A DNA stretch of 64,000 nt, from NCBI GenBank assembly GCA_017549335.1, contig JAFYVB010000029.1, positions 62,001 to 126,000 on the forward strand. Reading direction: 5' to 3'. Shown here one piece after another: positions 32,659-41,884 of the stretch. This stretch comes from Clostridia bacterium. GTDB lineage: Bacteria > Bacillota > Clostridia > Christensenellales > Aristaeellaceae. Below the pieces are notes generated by a model, which was not told the DNA's origin, did no database searches, and saw only the letters and a list, made by a program, of their open reading frames with translations. The stretch's first letter is position 1. Each line of letters starts with the position of its first letter. The translations under genes were made by a program, and so were the position numbers.

Positions 32659-34662
32659 TTAATAGCGTTTATTTCGCTTTCTGTGCTGGGGCTGCGGTTT
32701 GGCCACCGGTTGCTGGCCCTTGATTTCAAAGAGCTTATCGCGCAATTTTGCGGCCTTTTCAAAGTCCAGGCTGCTGGCCGCATCCAGCATCTGATCTTCC
32801 AGATGCTGGATCAGCGATGCCCGCTCTTCATCGTTCATGGCGTCGCCCGCCGTTTCCTTGGCCTTATCGGTGATCTCAAGCAGCGCGCGCACCGCACTCT
32901 TTACCGTTTCGGGGGTTATGCCGTTAGCTTCATTGTAAGCTTCCTGAATGGCACGGCGACGGTTGGTCTCGCCGATGGCGCGCATCATGCTGTCCGTCAT
33001 GCCGTCCGCATACATGATCACCCGTCCGTCCGCATTTCGCGCCGCACGGCCGATAGTCTGCACAAGGCTGGTTTCGGAGCGGAGGAAACCTTCCTTGTCG
33101 GCATCCAGAATGGCTACCAGCGATACTTCCGGCAGGTCAAGACCTTCGCGCAGCAGGTTGATGCCCACCAGCACGTCGTATTGACCCAAGCGCAGATCGC
33201 GGATCAGCTCCATGCGCTCCATAGTCTGAATATCGCTGTGCAGATAGCGCACGCGAATGCCCACGTCATCCAGATATTCCGTCAGGCTTTCCGCCATTTT
33301 CTTGGTCAAGGTGGTGACCAGCACACGCTCTTTGCGGGCAACCACGGCGTTGATTTCGCCGATCAGATCATCCACCTGCCCCGTTGCGGGACGCACGATG
33401 ATCTTGGGATCGAGCAAGCCCGTCGGTCTGATCAGCTGCTCCACCGTTTGCTGGCTGTGCTCCGCTTCGTAGGGGCCGGGCGTAGCCGATACAAACATCG
33501 TGGGGCCGATACGGCTTTCAAATTCGGGAAAGGTCAGCGGGCGATTGTCATAGGCGGAGGGCAGGCGGAAGCCATATTCCACCAGCGCCGTCTTGCGGGC
33601 CTTATCACCGGCATACATTGCCCGGATCTGCGGAATGGTTTGGTGGCTTTCGTCAATGAACACCACAAAATCCTTGGGGAAGTAGTCCAGCAGCGAAAAA
33701 GGCGGATCGCCCGGCTGTCTTCCGTCAAAGTACCGGCTGTAATTCTCAATGCCCGTGCAGAAGCCGATTTCACGGAGCATTTCAATATCATAGCGGGTGC
33801 GCTGGGCGATACGCTCGGCCTCCAGCGGCTTGCCTGCCTTTTCAAATTCCTCGATCTGCAGCTTCAGATCCTGCTCGATACAAGCGATGTTCTTTTCCCG
33901 CTCCACGGCATTGGTGGCATAGTGGGTGGCAGGATAAATGGAAATATGCTGCAGCGTATGCACCGTTTTGCCCGTAGTGGGATTGAATTCGCTGATGCGG
34001 TCGATCTCATCCCCAAAGTATTCCACGCGGATGGCTTCATCCTGCATGCTGGCAGGCATGATCTCCACCACGTCGCCGCGAACGCGGAACGTTCCGCGGG
34101 AAAACGCAAAGTCGTTGCGGTCAAACTGGATATCCACCAGCTTTCGAAGCAGCTCGTCCCGCGGCAATTCCATTCCCGGACGCAGCGAGATCATCTGATT
34201 GGTGTACTCGCTGGGATCGCCCATGGAATAAATGCAGCTGACGGATGCAACGATAATCACGTCGTTTCGTTCCCGCAGGGCTGCCGTGGCGCTGTGACGC
34301 AGCCGGTCGATCTCATCATTGATCGATGCATCCTTTTCGATGTAGGTGTCGCTGGATGCAATATACGCCTCCGGCTGATAATAATCGTAATAGGACACAA
34401 AATACTCTACGGCGCTGTCGGGGAAAAAGGCTTTGAACTCAGAGCAAAGCTGCGCCGCCAGCGTTTTATTGTGGGCGATGACCAGCGTGGGCTTGTTCAG
34501 CCGCGCGATCACATTGGCCATGGTGAAGGTTTTGCCCGAGCCCGTCACGCCCAGCAGCGTCTGGCAGGTTTTCCCCTCTTCAAAGCCCTTTACAAGCGCT
34601 TCGATGGCCTGCGGCTGATCGCCGGTGGGTTTATATTCGGAATGCAGTTCGAATCGGTTCAT
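32659..34662 (-). CDS. uvrB: Excinuclease ABC subunit B
   Basis: 667 residues, the standard length. Walker A is [14 protein letters not shown] (about 39-52), the beta-hairpin region is [11 protein letters not shown], and helicase motifs DESHQT and the [10 protein letters not shown] block are intact. The C-terminal UVR motif (about 625-660, [21 protein letters not shown]) binds UvrC. UvrB loads onto damaged DNA with UvrA and recruits UvrC for dual incision in nucleotide excision repair. uvrA and uvrC are not adjacent. It has its own promoter; no clear LexA box was found there. Confidence 0.97.
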   Translation of the reverse strand: MNRFELHSEYKPTGDQPQAIEALVKGFEEGKTCQTLLGVTGSGKTFTMANVIARLNKPTLVIAHNKTLAAQLCSEFKAFFPDSAVEYFVSYYDYYQPEAYIASSDTYIEKDASINDEIDRLRHSATAALRERNDVIIVASVSCIYSMGDPSEYTNQMISLRPGMELPRDELLRKLVDIQFDRNDFAFSRGTFRVRGDVVEIMPASMQDEAIRVEYFGDEIDRISEFNPTTGKTVHTLQHISIYPATHYATNAVEREKNIACIEQDLKLQIEEFEKAGKPLEAERIAQRTRYDIEMLREIGFCTGIENYSRYFDGRQPGDPPFSLLDYFPKDFVVFIDESHQTIPQIRAMYAGDKARKTALVEYGFRLPSAYDNRPLTFPEFESRIGPTMFVSATPGPYEAEHSQQTVEQLIRPTGLLDPKIIVRPATGQVDDLIGEINAVVARKERVLVTTLTKKMAESLTEYLDDVGIRVRYLHSDIQTMERMELIRDLRLGQYDVLVGINLLREGLDLPEVSLVAILDADKEGFLRSETSLVQTIGRAARNADGRVIMYADGMTDSMMRAIGETNRRRAIQEAYNEANGITPETVKSAVRALLEITDKAKETAGDAMNDEERASLIQHLEDQMLDAASSLDFEKAAKLRDKLFEIKGQQPVAKPQPQHRKRNKRY

Positions 34663-34709
34663 AATCCTGCCTTTTCAGAGAGAAGATAAAATAAAAGTAT
34701 TTATATCAA

Positions 34710-34738
34710 ATTATATCATAGCCGTTTTCCCTTATCAA
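34710..34738 (-). promoter_or_regulatory. uvrB promoter
   Basis: On the minus strand: TTGATA (34738-34733), 17-bp spacer, TATAAT (34715-34710), about 50 bp before the uvrB ATG. Confidence 0.8.
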
Positions 34739-34908
34739 CCACAAACAATTGGCACCGGAAGCCACGATTTTCGTTGAGTTCCGTTTCATTCTTTCCGAAA
34801 TTCGACTTTTGATGCTGCTTTTCCGTTTTTTTCGACGGATATAAAAAGCTGCCGTGCGCAGAATGAGGCTGTCGGCATTCGCCGGCCAAGCAAACGGAGG
34901 TGCTTTTT

Positions 34909-36183
34909 ATGCCGGTATATCACATCAGGCAATCGCCTGTATTACAGGGAGAAGCGCAGATCAACGTCGCAAAGAATGCCGTGCTTCCTATTTTGGCGGC
35001 GTCGCTTTTATGTTCATCGCCCGTAACTGTAAGAAAAGTTCCCAAGCTTAAGGACATCGACAGCATGGCGGAGGTGCTGAAAGCCTGCGGTGCGCAGATC
35101 CAAAAGGAAGAGGACAGCCTGACGATCCGTGCGCCTGCGCTGAATAATCCCATCGAAAGCGCTCCCTTTCACAAGCTGCGTGCGTCCGTCCTTGTTCTGG
35201 GGCCTTTATGTGCAAGGCTTCATGAAGCCGACGTGCCTCTTCCCGGAGGATGCGCCATCGGTCAGCGGCCGGTGGATATCCACCTGAAAGGTTTGAAGGC
35301 CATGGGCGTGGAATCGCATTTGGAAAACAGCCGCGTCATCAGCCGGGGAACACCGAAAAGCGGATACATTTACCTTGATTTTCCCAGCGTGGGCGCGACG
35401 GAAAACCTCCTGATGACCGCTGCTTTGACAAAAGGAGTCACACGCATTGAAAACGCTGCAAAAGAGCCCGAGATCGTCGATCTGGCGGATTTTCTGACCC
35501 TCGCAGGCGCCCGTATCTGGGGCGCGGGCACGGGAACGATCGTGATTGACGGCGTTGAAAAGCTGACGGGCGTTGAGTTTACCCCCATTCCCGACCGTAT
35601 CGAAGCGGGTACGCTGGCCTGCGCCGCTGCCGTGACGGATGGAAGCATTCTGCTGACAGGCGCGAGAAGCGATCATTTGCGATCTCTTTTGCACAAGCTG
35701 CGGGAAACGGGAATGCTCATTCTTGAAGACGCCCGCGGACTTCATCTGCGCGGACGCGCCAAACGCGCCGTTGACATTCACACCCTTTCCTATCCCGGCT
35801 TTCCCACCGATCTGCAGGCTCCTATGATGACCGTAGCCACGCAGACCAAAGGCCAAAGCATTTTCATGGAAACGATCTTTGAAAACCGCTATATGCACGC
35901 CGTGTCTTTATGCCGCATGGGCGCGAACATCCGCACCGAAGGCCGCATGGCGCTCATTCAGGGCGGCGCGCCGTTGACAGGTGCAACGGTGGAGGCTACC
36001 GATTTGAGAGCGGGAGCGGCGCTGATGATCGCAGGACTGATCGCTCAAGGAGAAACATACCTTGTTGATAAACCCGGACATATCAGCCGCGGCTACGATC
36101 TGCTGGATCAAAAGCTGAATGCAATGGGCGCCCGGATATCCTGCGAAACAGGTCGTGCCCCCGAGGCCAGGTTGACAAAGTAA
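34909..36183 (+). CDS. murA: UDP-GlcNAc 1-carboxyvinyltransferase (MurA-type)
   Basis: 424 residues. ATG 34909 is chosen because CGGAGG ends 8 nt upstream; GTG 34900 overlaps that site. The active-site loop LPGGCAIGQRPVDIHL carries the catalytic, fosfomycin-reactive Cys; AKNAVLPILAA carries the Lys-Asn pair that binds substrate; GFPTDLQAPMM carries the catalytic Asp. It transfers enolpyruvate from PEP to UDP-GlcNAc, the committed step of peptidoglycan precursor synthesis. Clostridia often have two murA genes, so this may be one of two paralogues. The 246-bp gap from uvrB holds the uvrB promoter and no other recognisable feature. Confidence 0.94.
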   Translation: MPVYHIRQSPVLQGEAQINVAKNAVLPILAASLLCSSPVTVRKVPKLKDIDSMAEVLKACGAQIQKEEDSLTIRAPALNNPIESAPFHKLRASVLVLGPLCARLHEADVPLPGGCAIGQRPVDIHLKGLKAMGVESHLENSRVISRGTPKSGYIYLDFPSVGATENLLMTAALTKGVTRIENAAKEPEIVDLADFLTLAGARIWGAGTGTIVIDGVEKLTGVEFTPIPDRIEAGTLACAAAVTDGSILLTGARSDHLRSLLHKLRETGMLILEDARGLHLRGRAKRAVDIHTLSYPGFPTDLQAPMMTVATQTKGQSIFMETIFENRYMHAVSLCRMGANIRTEGRMALIQGGAPLTGATVEATDLRAGAALMIAGLIAQGETYLVDKPGHISRGYDLLDQKLNAMGARISCETGRAPEARLTK

Positions 36184-36200
36184 AGGGTAAAACCTATAAT
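36172..36200 (+). promoter_or_regulatory. Consensus promoter overlapping the murA stop
   Basis: TTGACA (36172-36177), 17-bp spacer, TATAAT (36195-36200), a perfect sigma-A consensus. It overlaps the last codons of murA and drives the next two genes. Confidence 0.88.
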
Positions 36201-36230
36201 ACATATATCACCGAAGAAGGATTGCTTTTT

Positions 36231-36974
36231 ATGAAAACGCTGCGTATCATTGTGATCATCCTGCTGACTGCAGCTGTGCTGCTGGTCATTACAAGTCCTG
36301 CCCTTTTATCAGGTATTCTTCCCGAAAATATCCTGACGACTGCAAAGCTTGAGGAATTTCCGCTGCTGGGTTCATGCGTTGAGATCGCTTCCCAGCTGAT
36401 TGCCTCCCTCAAAGCGGAAGCACTGCCTCCCATCGCCGTTGTCACCAATGCCATCGGCCCTACCTTTTGGGATGAGCTTTCCTCCCTTTTGATGGTTGCC
36501 GTACTTTCCATCCCTGTATCACTTCTGCTGGGCTTTTTGTTGTATAAGCCCCTGTATCGCGGCCCCATTTGGAAAACGCTGCTCTACATTTCCCTCAATC
36601 TCGTTTCCGTCATGGCGGCGTGGATCATCTACCGCCGGTTCTATTTCACCTTTGTGATCGAAGGGCTTTTGATGGAAAACATCACCAATACCGCCACGCT
36701 CACGGTTGTGAATTTCCTCACTCAGCTGATTTCCGCTGCCGCCATCGGCACGCTGGCGCTGAAGGTTGCCCTTGCCGCGCTGGCCACGCGCATCGTCGTA
36801 GGCAAGATCATTATGCCCATTATCGGCACGTTGATCAGAACCCTGCTTTTTGCCTTCTTCATTGCACTGATTCTTTTGCTGCAAAGCGATCCCACCACCT
36901 ATATGCTCACGCTTCCCGTCATGCTGGCTGCGCTGGGTTTAAGCGCGGTTACCGACTGGATCTTCGGCAGTTGA
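36231..36974 (+). CDS. Uncharacterised multi-pass membrane protein
   Basis: 247 residues. ATG 36231 is preferred over the TTG at 36222 on ribosome-site spacing. About six hydrophobic helices: one at residues 5-25, a pair around 80-120, one or two around 160-190, and two at the C-terminus (about 195-240). No motif was recognised and there are almost no charged residues in the helices. It has its own consensus promoter and precedes a nucleotidyltransferase gene by 15 bp, with which it probably forms an operon. I do not recognise the family. Confidence 0.7.
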   Translation: MKTLRIIVIILLTAAVLLVITSPALLSGILPENILTTAKLEEFPLLGSCVEIASQLIASLKAEALPPIAVVTNAIGPTFWDELSSLLMVAVLSIPVSLLLGFLLYKPLYRGPIWKTLLYISLNLVSVMAAWIIYRRFYFTFVIEGLLMENITNTATLTVVNFLTQLISAAAIGTLALKVALAALATRIVVGKIIMPIIGTLIRTLLFAFFIALILLLQSDPTTYMLTLPVMLAALGLSAVTDWIFGS

Positions 36975-36989
36975 GGAAAGGTACTGTTT

Positions 36990-37649
36990 ATGATCAATCT
37001 TTCCGATTTTATGAATATGTTTTCGCAATCGCTGAATCAAGCATTCGGCGATCGCGTTTGGTTTGTCGGTCTGCAGGGCAGTCATGCCCGCGGAGAAGCG
37101 ACGGAAAACAGCGATATCGATACCGTTGTTATTCTGGATGCGCTCACCGCTGACGACGTGAAAACATACAATGCGATGCTTGATACGCTGCCCCACAGAG
37201 AACTGCTCTGCGGCTTTCTGTCGGGGAAAGAGGATCTCCTGCACTGGGAACCTTCCGATCTGTTCCAGTTCTATTATGACACCCAGCCGATCAAAGGCAG
37301 TCTTGACGCCTTACTGCCCCTGCTTGACGCTGCATCTGTGAACCGCGCGGTGAAGATCGGTGCGTGCAATATTTTTCACGGCTGTGTGCATAATATGCTC
37401 TATGAAAAGAGCGAGGATATCCTCAAAGCGCTTTACAAGTCCGCATCTTTTGTGCTGCAGGCCATCTGTTTTCAGGAAAACGGCAAGTACATAAACCGGC
37501 AAAGCGAATTAAAGCAGCTGCTGTCCCCCGATGACCGCATCATTGCCGATACGTTCCTGCATCTGAAAAAGGGCGGTGCTGTGGATTTTGAAAAAATGTC
37601 CGAAACGCTGCTTTCATGGTCGCAAAAGCAGCTCCATAAAACCACATAA
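36990..37649 (+). CDS. Nucleotidyltransferase-domain protein
   Basis: 219 residues with GAGGAAAGG upstream. The motif GSHARGEATENSDIDTVV (about residues 31-48) is the G-S-x-A-R-G / D-x-D signature of the minimal nucleotidyltransferase superfamily. A helical C-terminal domain (about 110-215) resembles the HEPN-like or substrate-binding part of aminoglycoside adenylyltransferase-like proteins. It may adenylylate a small molecule or protein; antibiotic modification cannot be claimed. It is probably co-transcribed with the upstream membrane protein. Confidence 0.75.
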   Translation: MINLSDFMNMFSQSLNQAFGDRVWFVGLQGSHARGEATENSDIDTVVILDALTADDVKTYNAMLDTLPHRELLCGFLSGKEDLLHWEPSDLFQFYYDTQPIKGSLDALLPLLDAASVNRAVKIGACNIFHGCVHNMLYEKSEDILKALYKSASFVLQAICFQENGKYINRQSELKQLLSPDDRIIADTFLHLKKGGAVDFEKMSETLLSWSQKQLHKTT

Positions 37650-37677
37650 AAACAGCCGGGCAAATCCCGGCTGTTTT
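37649..37677. terminator. Bidirectional terminator
   Basis: Stem ACAGCCGGG / CCCGGCTGT (37652-37660 and 37666-37674), 5-nt loop, with A-run and T-run on either side. It separates the nucleotidyltransferase gene from the converging histidine kinase gene. Confidence 0.9.
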
Positions 37678-37683
37678 ATATTA

Positions 37684-39219
37684 TTAACCTAAATGAAGCG
37701 GCAGTTCAACAATGAAGGAAGTGCCCTTTCCTTCTTCGCTTTCCACATGGATCTCGCCGCCGTGGAGCATCACCAGCTGATGCACGATGGCAAGGCCCAG
37801 ACCGGTGCCGCCCGCTTCACGGCTTCGCGCCTTATCCACGCGGTAGAAGCGGTCGAAGATATGCGGCAGATGCTCCGCCGGAATGCCGGGGCCGTTATCC
37901 TTGACAGTCAGCACAGCATCGCGTCCGACACGCTGAAGCGTAACGTTCACCTCGCCGCCTTCCTGCGTATACTTAACGGCATTTTCCATCAGGTTATAGA
38001 CCACCTGCTGCAGTTTGGTACGGTCGGCATACATATCGCAATCATCCTGAATGGACAGCGTAACGGTCTGCGAACGCTTTTTGATCATGGGCCCCAGCAG
38101 GTGCTTGGTATCCTTGATCAGCGCTGCCATACTCATGTTCTCACGGGAAAGCTTGACGTCGCGCACGTCCATGCGAACCAGCGTAAGCAGATCGGTCACA
38201 ATGGAAGACAGCCGGTCGATCTCACGGTTGATATCCGTCATGAACTCGGTGCGCAGGCCCACTTCCATTTCAGGCTGATAGATCAGCGATTCGATCATGA
38301 TCTTCATGGTCGCCAGCGGCGTTTTCAGTTCATGGCTGGCATTGGAAACGAACTGGTTTCGCGCCTGATCCAGCGACTCGATCTTTTCGCTCATGGAGTT
38401 GAAGGTACGCGCCATTCGCCGCATTTCACCCGAGCCGCGCACTTTCACGCGTACGGAGAAATCGCCGCGGGCCATGTTCTGAATGCTCTTGGTCAGAGCC
38501 GTCATGGGCTTTGTGATAATGTTTGAAAACACAAGACAGAAAATGATGGCGATCACCGCAACGGCGATGAAAATGACCAGCATCTGATCCCGCAGCTCGT
38601 AAAGATTGGCCATCATAGTCTGAACCGGCGAGGACAGAAGCACCACGCCGATCACGTCGGAATGATCGATTACGCCCGCCGTGCAGTATCCCACCCAGTT
38701 AAACGCATCTGCATCGGATAACAAAAAATTACCCGTTTTCAGAATTTCTCCGACCCCGTCCAAGGGATGCACACCGTAATCCGCCAAATCGCCGCGCACA
38801 AGCACGCTGGCCACCTCGGGATAATCCACGCGCACCCCGTTCAGTTCGGAATAGGTATCCACCTGCACCTTGCCGTAACGGTCAAGCACCATGAGCCGGC
38901 CGCCCATTTCGCCGCCGGCAGCGGTCAATTCCTCATACAGCGCTTCGGTATCCGACTGGGCCAGCAGCGGCGCGATCCGCACCGCCAGCGATTCCACATT
39001 CACCGTATCGGTATGGATGCGCTGTTCAAAGAGATAATCGCCCACCATATTGGTGAGCGAATTAGCCATAACGGAAAAAGACAGACCGACGATCAGCAGA
39101 AAAACAAGAGTAATCTGCCAGCGGATAGAAAATATTCTATTGTCAGTCCTTATCGGTAAAATAGTAGCCCACTCCCCACTTGGTAAAGATGAACTCGGGC
39201 TGAGAAGTATTGCGCTCAA
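37684..39219 (-). CDS. Sensor histidine kinase (HAMP, HisKA, HATPase)
   Basis: A membrane helix (about residues 35-52 from the TTG at 39219) is followed by an extracellular sensor (about 53-195), a second helix, HAMP, and HisKA with the phospho-accepting His in SHELKTP (about 296). The HATPase part has NLMENAVKYT, DNGPGIP, FDRFYR and GTGLGLAI. It phosphorylates the response regulator encoded just upstream. The only canonical in-frame start before the first helix is TTG 39219, which would overlap the regulator gene by 77 nt and add an atypical 28-residue leader. The family-like N-terminus (FSIRWQITLVFLL) begins instead at an ATA codon at 39135. The start is therefore uncertain. Confidence 0.9.
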   Translation of the reverse strand: MSAILLSPSSSLPSGEWATILPIRTDNRIFSIRWQITLVFLLIVGLSFSVMANSLTNMVGDYLFEQRIHTDTVNVESLAVRIAPLLAQSDTEALYEELTAAGGEMGGRLMVLDRYGKVQVDTYSELNGVRVDYPEVASVLVRGDLADYGVHPLDGVGEILKTGNFLLSDADAFNWVGYCTAGVIDHSDVIGVVLLSSPVQTMMANLYELRDQMLVIFIAVAVIAIIFCLVFSNIITKPMTALTKSIQNMARGDFSVRVKVRGSGEMRRMARTFNSMSEKIESLDQARNQFVSNASHELKTPLATMKIMIESLIYQPEMEVGLRTEFMTDINREIDRLSSIVTDLLTLVRMDVRDVKLSRENMSMAALIKDTKHLLGPMIKKRSQTVTLSIQDDCDMYADRTKLQQVVYNLMENAVKYTQEGGEVNVTLQRVGRDAVLTVKDNGPGIPAEHLPHIFDRFYRVDKARSREAGGTGLGLAIVHQLVMLHGGEIHVESEEGKGTSFIVELPLHLG

Positions 39220-39841
39220 TCTTCTCTCTCAGGCGGCGGATATGCACGTCCACCGTGCGGGCGTCGCCCATGTAATCGTACTTCCACACCGTTTCCAGCA
39301 TGGCTTCGCGGCTGAACACTTTGCCGCGGTTGTTGATGAACAGCTGCAGCAGGTCAAATTCCTTGGCCGTCAGGCGCACTTCCTTGCCGCCCAGCGTAAC
39401 GGAGCGGTTAACAATGTTGACCTCCAGATCGCGTACGCGCACAACCTTCTTTTCTTCGTTGGCGGCAGGCTGACCGGCGCGGCGCAGAATGGTCTTGATT
39501 CTGGCCTTGACTTCAAGGATGTTGAAGGGCTTGGTCATATAGTCATCGGCACCGTATTCAAGGCCCAGGATCTTATCCATATCCTCACCCTTGGCGGTAA
39601 GCATGATGATCGGCACATTGCTGGATTCGCGGATCCGCTGGCAGACCTGAATACCGTCCATCTTGGGCAGCATCACGTCCAGCAATACGATATCCACATG
39701 ATTGGAGAAAAACACATTCAGCGCTTCTTCACCATCGGCCGCCGAAAGCGTTTCATAACCTTCCTGTTCAAGCGTATATTTCAAACCCTTGATAATAAGA
39801 GGCTCGTCGTCAACCAGCAAAATTCTTTTTGCCACTGTCAT
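39143..39841 (-). CDS. OmpR/PhoB-family response regulator
   Basis: 232 residues. The receiver domain (1-120) has the acidic pair VDDEP, the phosphorylated Asp in VLLDVMLPKMDG (about 54), the Thr in LTAKG and the Lys in TKPF. The winged-helix DNA-binding domain follows (about 135-230: RDLEVNIVNRSVTL, FDLLQLFINNRGKVFSREAM, TVDVHIRRLREKI). GGAAGGA precedes the ATG. The kinase gene follows immediately. Overall layout resembles WalR/PhoP-type regulators of wall or phosphate responses, but the stimulus is not evident. Confidence 0.94.
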   Translation of the reverse strand: MTVAKRILLVDDEPLIIKGLKYTLEQEGYETLSAADGEEALNVFFSNHVDIVLLDVMLPKMDGIQVCQRIRESSNVPIIMLTAKGEDMDKILGLEYGADDYMTKPFNILEVKARIKTILRRAGQPAANEEKKVVRVRDLEVNIVNRSVTLGGKEVRLTAKEFDLLQLFINNRGKVFSREAMLETVWKYDYMGDARTVDVHIRRLREKIERNTSQPEFIFTKWGVGYYFTDKD

Positions 39842-39905
39842 TCATTCCTTCCTGTGTATCGAAAAATATGCCTTCGTTGGCTTTTGCATACCTTTCACTC
39901 TCTAT

Positions 39906-39934
39906 ATATTACAACAAATGTTTCAATCAATCAA
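39906..39934 (-). promoter_or_regulatory. Promoter of the two-component operon
   Basis: On the minus strand: TTGATT (39934-39929), 17-bp spacer, TAATAT (39911-39906). An inverted repeat TTCAAT / ATTGAA (39922-39927 and 39939-39944) overlaps the -35 and could be an autoregulatory site; that is a guess. Confidence 0.5.
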
Positions 39935-39964
39935 GTGAATTGAAATAATTTCTACATATTTTTA

Positions 39965-39997
39965 GCGAAAAAGGGATGAATCCCATCAGATTCATCC
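39965..39997 (-). terminator. Terminator of the HAD/flavin reductase/lipoprotein operon
   Basis: A 9-bp perfect stem GGATGAATC / GATTCATCC (39974-39982 and 39989-39997). Read on the minus strand it is followed by CTTTTTCGC. Confidence 0.8.
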
Positions 39998-40002
39998 AAG
40001 TT

Positions 40003-40548
40003 TTAGTCATTATTTTCAATAATACTGTCATAGGTTATGCCTTTATCCGCTTTCGCACAGCGACCGCAGGGCTCTATTCCCAATGCAATTGCGTTGCGCT
40101 GTGAAATCTTGCGCGGATCATACATCTGACTGCAGGTTTTCTTGTTGTGATACTTTTTTCCGCCGTCCGTCGGCACCCAAACCATTTTCAGCGGCATGGA
40201 TGCATATTCCGCATCCAGCTGCTCGCTATTCATCCCCCACAACAGAAAAGTGAGGGTGTCATCGTCAAGGACGCCCGTTTCAGGCAATCCACAATCTCGC
40301 TGCAGCTTAAGCACTGCGGTTTCCGCTTCGGAATCATACGTTTTGCTGTGTTTGGGATCAAGATAGCCTGTTTGCTTGAGGACGTCAATCGCCAAGCCGA
40401 CCGGCGTACCAAAGTCACCCTTTTGCATAAAGCAAACGCAGGCCGTCTCACCGCAATCGCAGCTGCGCTCAAGGTATTCTCTTTCTCCCGCAAAACCGCA
40501 GGAAACAAGCAGCATTACCCCCAGAAGAACGGCAATCAGCTTTTTCAT
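40003..40548 (-). CDS. Lipoprotein with peptidoglycan-binding and Cys-rich C-terminal domain
   Basis: 181 residues. The N-terminus MKKLIAVLLGVMLLVSCG is a lipoprotein signal with lipobox LVSC (Cys about 17). The middle (about 50-105: PVGLAIDVLKQTGYLD...AVLKLQRDCGLPETGVLDDDTLTFL) is a PG_binding_1-like helical domain. The C-terminus (about 125-170) has the pattern GGKKYHNKKTC ... AIALGIEPCGRC, two Cys clusters plus a His, reminiscent of the Ada N-terminal zinc site and repeated in the L,D-transpeptidase at 49454. It lies at the end of a three-gene operon. Function unknown; probably a wall-associated surface protein. Confidence 0.78.
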   Translation of the reverse strand: MKKLIAVLLGVMLLVSCGFAGEREYLERSCDCGETACVCFMQKGDFGTPVGLAIDVLKQTGYLDPKHSKTYDSEAETAVLKLQRDCGLPETGVLDDDTLTFLLWGMNSEQLDAEYASMPLKMVWVPTDGGKKYHNKKTCSQMYDPRKISQRNAIALGIEPCGRCAKADKGITYDSIIENND

Positions 40549-40561
40549 CTGTACGTTTCCT

Positions 40562-41122
40562 TTATTTCAGCTTTTTCCCGTCACTGAATGCATTGCCCGC
40601 CTTTTCCCCCAGCGTCAGGTACGCATGGTGCACAGGATCGTAGGAAATCGGATCAAGCTTTCGGACGTCGATCTTCCCGTTTTCGTCAAGGATGTTTTCC
40701 TCTGCACTGACATTGAGTATTCTGCCCATCAGCATTTCGCTTTCTTCATCATAGGAGAGCATCTCGCATTCCAGCGCCATGGGCAATTCCCGGATCAGCG
40801 GTGCATCGACAAATGTGCTCTTTTCAGCGTTCCAGCCCGTTTTTACCCATTTTTCGGGATCATCATTGCCCGACACGATGCCCACATAATCGGCAGGAAT
40901 GAGCTGCTCTTTGGTGGCCATGCTCACGGTAAAGCCTTTTCGGGCGAGGATGTTCTCCATCGTTTTATGGGCAGCGGCTACGAATATGCAAATCTTGTCC
41001 GCATCCGCCATACAGCCCCATGCCGCATTCATGGCGTTGGGCGTTCCGTCGGCATTGTAGGTAGCAATGATCAGTACAGGCATGGGATACATCTGCGGTT
41101 TTGCGCCAAAATTCTTTCTCAT
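40562..41122 (-). CDS. Flavin reductase family (flavoredoxin-like) protein
   Basis: 186 residues with AGAGGA before the ATG. It has the FMN-binding split-barrel pattern: MPVLIIATYNADGTPNAMNAAW, then FVAAAHKTMENILARKGFTVSMAT. Proteins of this family bind FMN and reduce flavins or act as flavin-dependent electron carriers in anaerobes. It is the middle gene of an operon with a HAD phosphatase (10 bp upstream) and a lipoprotein (13 bp downstream). The physiological partner is not evident. Confidence 0.87.
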   Translation of the reverse strand: MRKNFGAKPQMYPMPVLIIATYNADGTPNAMNAAWGCMADADKICIFVAAAHKTMENILARKGFTVSMATKEQLIPADYVGIVSGNDDPEKWVKTGWNAEKSTFVDAPLIRELPMALECEMLSYDEESEMLMGRILNVSAEENILDENGKIDVRKLDPISYDPVHHAYLTLGEKAGNAFSDGKKLK

Positions 41123-41131
41123 ATTTTCCTC

Positions 41132-41770
41132 TCACAATTCAGGCAGTTCCGAAAAATCATGGATATAGTGATCGGCTACGGCACGCATTTCAGCCTCGTA
41201 TTCGGCTGAAGTGTCGTCATATACCGCGCACACCCGCATCCCAGCTTCCTTGGCGGTTTTGTCGGCGTTATAATTATCATCAAGGAACAGAACGTCCTCT
41301 ACCTTCGCGCCGATTCGCTTCGCCGCCATACGGTAAATCTCGGGATCTGCCTTGCTGGTACCAAAGTCTTCGCAGGACCAGACATTATCAAACAAATCAT
41401 AAATCCCCAAGCGCTTCAGGCAAGGATCCAGCGCTGCATGGGGGCTGGCCGTCAGCACATTCAGACTGTCCCCCCGCTCTTTGAGCTGCTTTACAACGTC
41501 TACCACATATTCTTTCGCAGGCACGCGATAGGTATAAGCCTCCACAGCATAAGCATGCATCAGTGCAATCAATTCCTCTTCGGTACGCTTGACGTGAAGC
41601 TTTTCCACAAAGTATTTCGCCGTTCCCGCGTAACCCAGAGGCGTGATGATCTTGATAATATTCTCAGGATACTCCGCTTCGTGCTCATCCAGAATCCGCA
41701 GCATCAGCCCGGCATAAACGGGCATAGAATCCACCAGCGTTCCGTCAAAATCAAACAGATATGTTTTCAT
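41132..41770 (-). CDS. HAD-superfamily hydrolase
   Basis: 212 residues from ATG 41770, which has GAAGGAG upstream; a longer frame extending into the tRNA region is rejected. Motif I DFDGTLVDS holds the nucleophile Asp; motif II VLTASPHAALD; the conserved Lys is in TSKADPEIY; motif IV is VLFLDDNYNAD. The cap is helical (about 15-85), as in beta-phosphoglucomutase / phosphoglycolate phosphatase types. Substrate unknown. First gene of a three-gene operon, just after a tRNA gene. Confidence 0.9.
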   Translation of the reverse strand: MKTYLFDFDGTLVDSMPVYAGLMLRILDEHEAEYPENIIKIITPLGYAGTAKYFVEKLHVKRTEEELIALMHAYAVEAYTYRVPAKEYVVDVVKQLKERGDSLNVLTASPHAALDPCLKRLGIYDLFDNVWSCEDFGTSKADPEIYRMAAKRIGAKVEDVLFLDDNYNADKTAKEAGMRVCAVYDDTSAEYEAEMRAVADHYIHDFSELPEL

Positions 41771-41847
41771 GAGATCAGCTCCTTCTCTTTCAACCCCATT
41801 ATACACCCCATCGGTATATTTGCAATGATGAATTTGGGAACCGAAAA

Positions 41848-41880
41848 ACAAAAAAGCAGATTTCTTTCGAAATCTGCTTT
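41848..41880 (-). terminator. Terminator of the tRNA-Pro transcript
   Basis: Stem GCAGATTTC / GAAATCTGC (41856-41877), 4-nt loop, extended by A-T pairs; the A-run at 41850-41855 gives a U-run on the minus-strand transcript. Confidence 0.88.
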
Positions 41881-41884
41881 TCCG

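Noticed and set aside
32428-34689. Long open frame on the plus strand opposite uvrB (over 700 codons)
   Set aside because: Entirely antisense to a clear uvrB; no ribosome site or family match. It is a by-product of codon bias.
34854-35051. Small plus-strand frame overlapping the murA start
   Set aside because: Out of frame with murA, no family match, weak start context.
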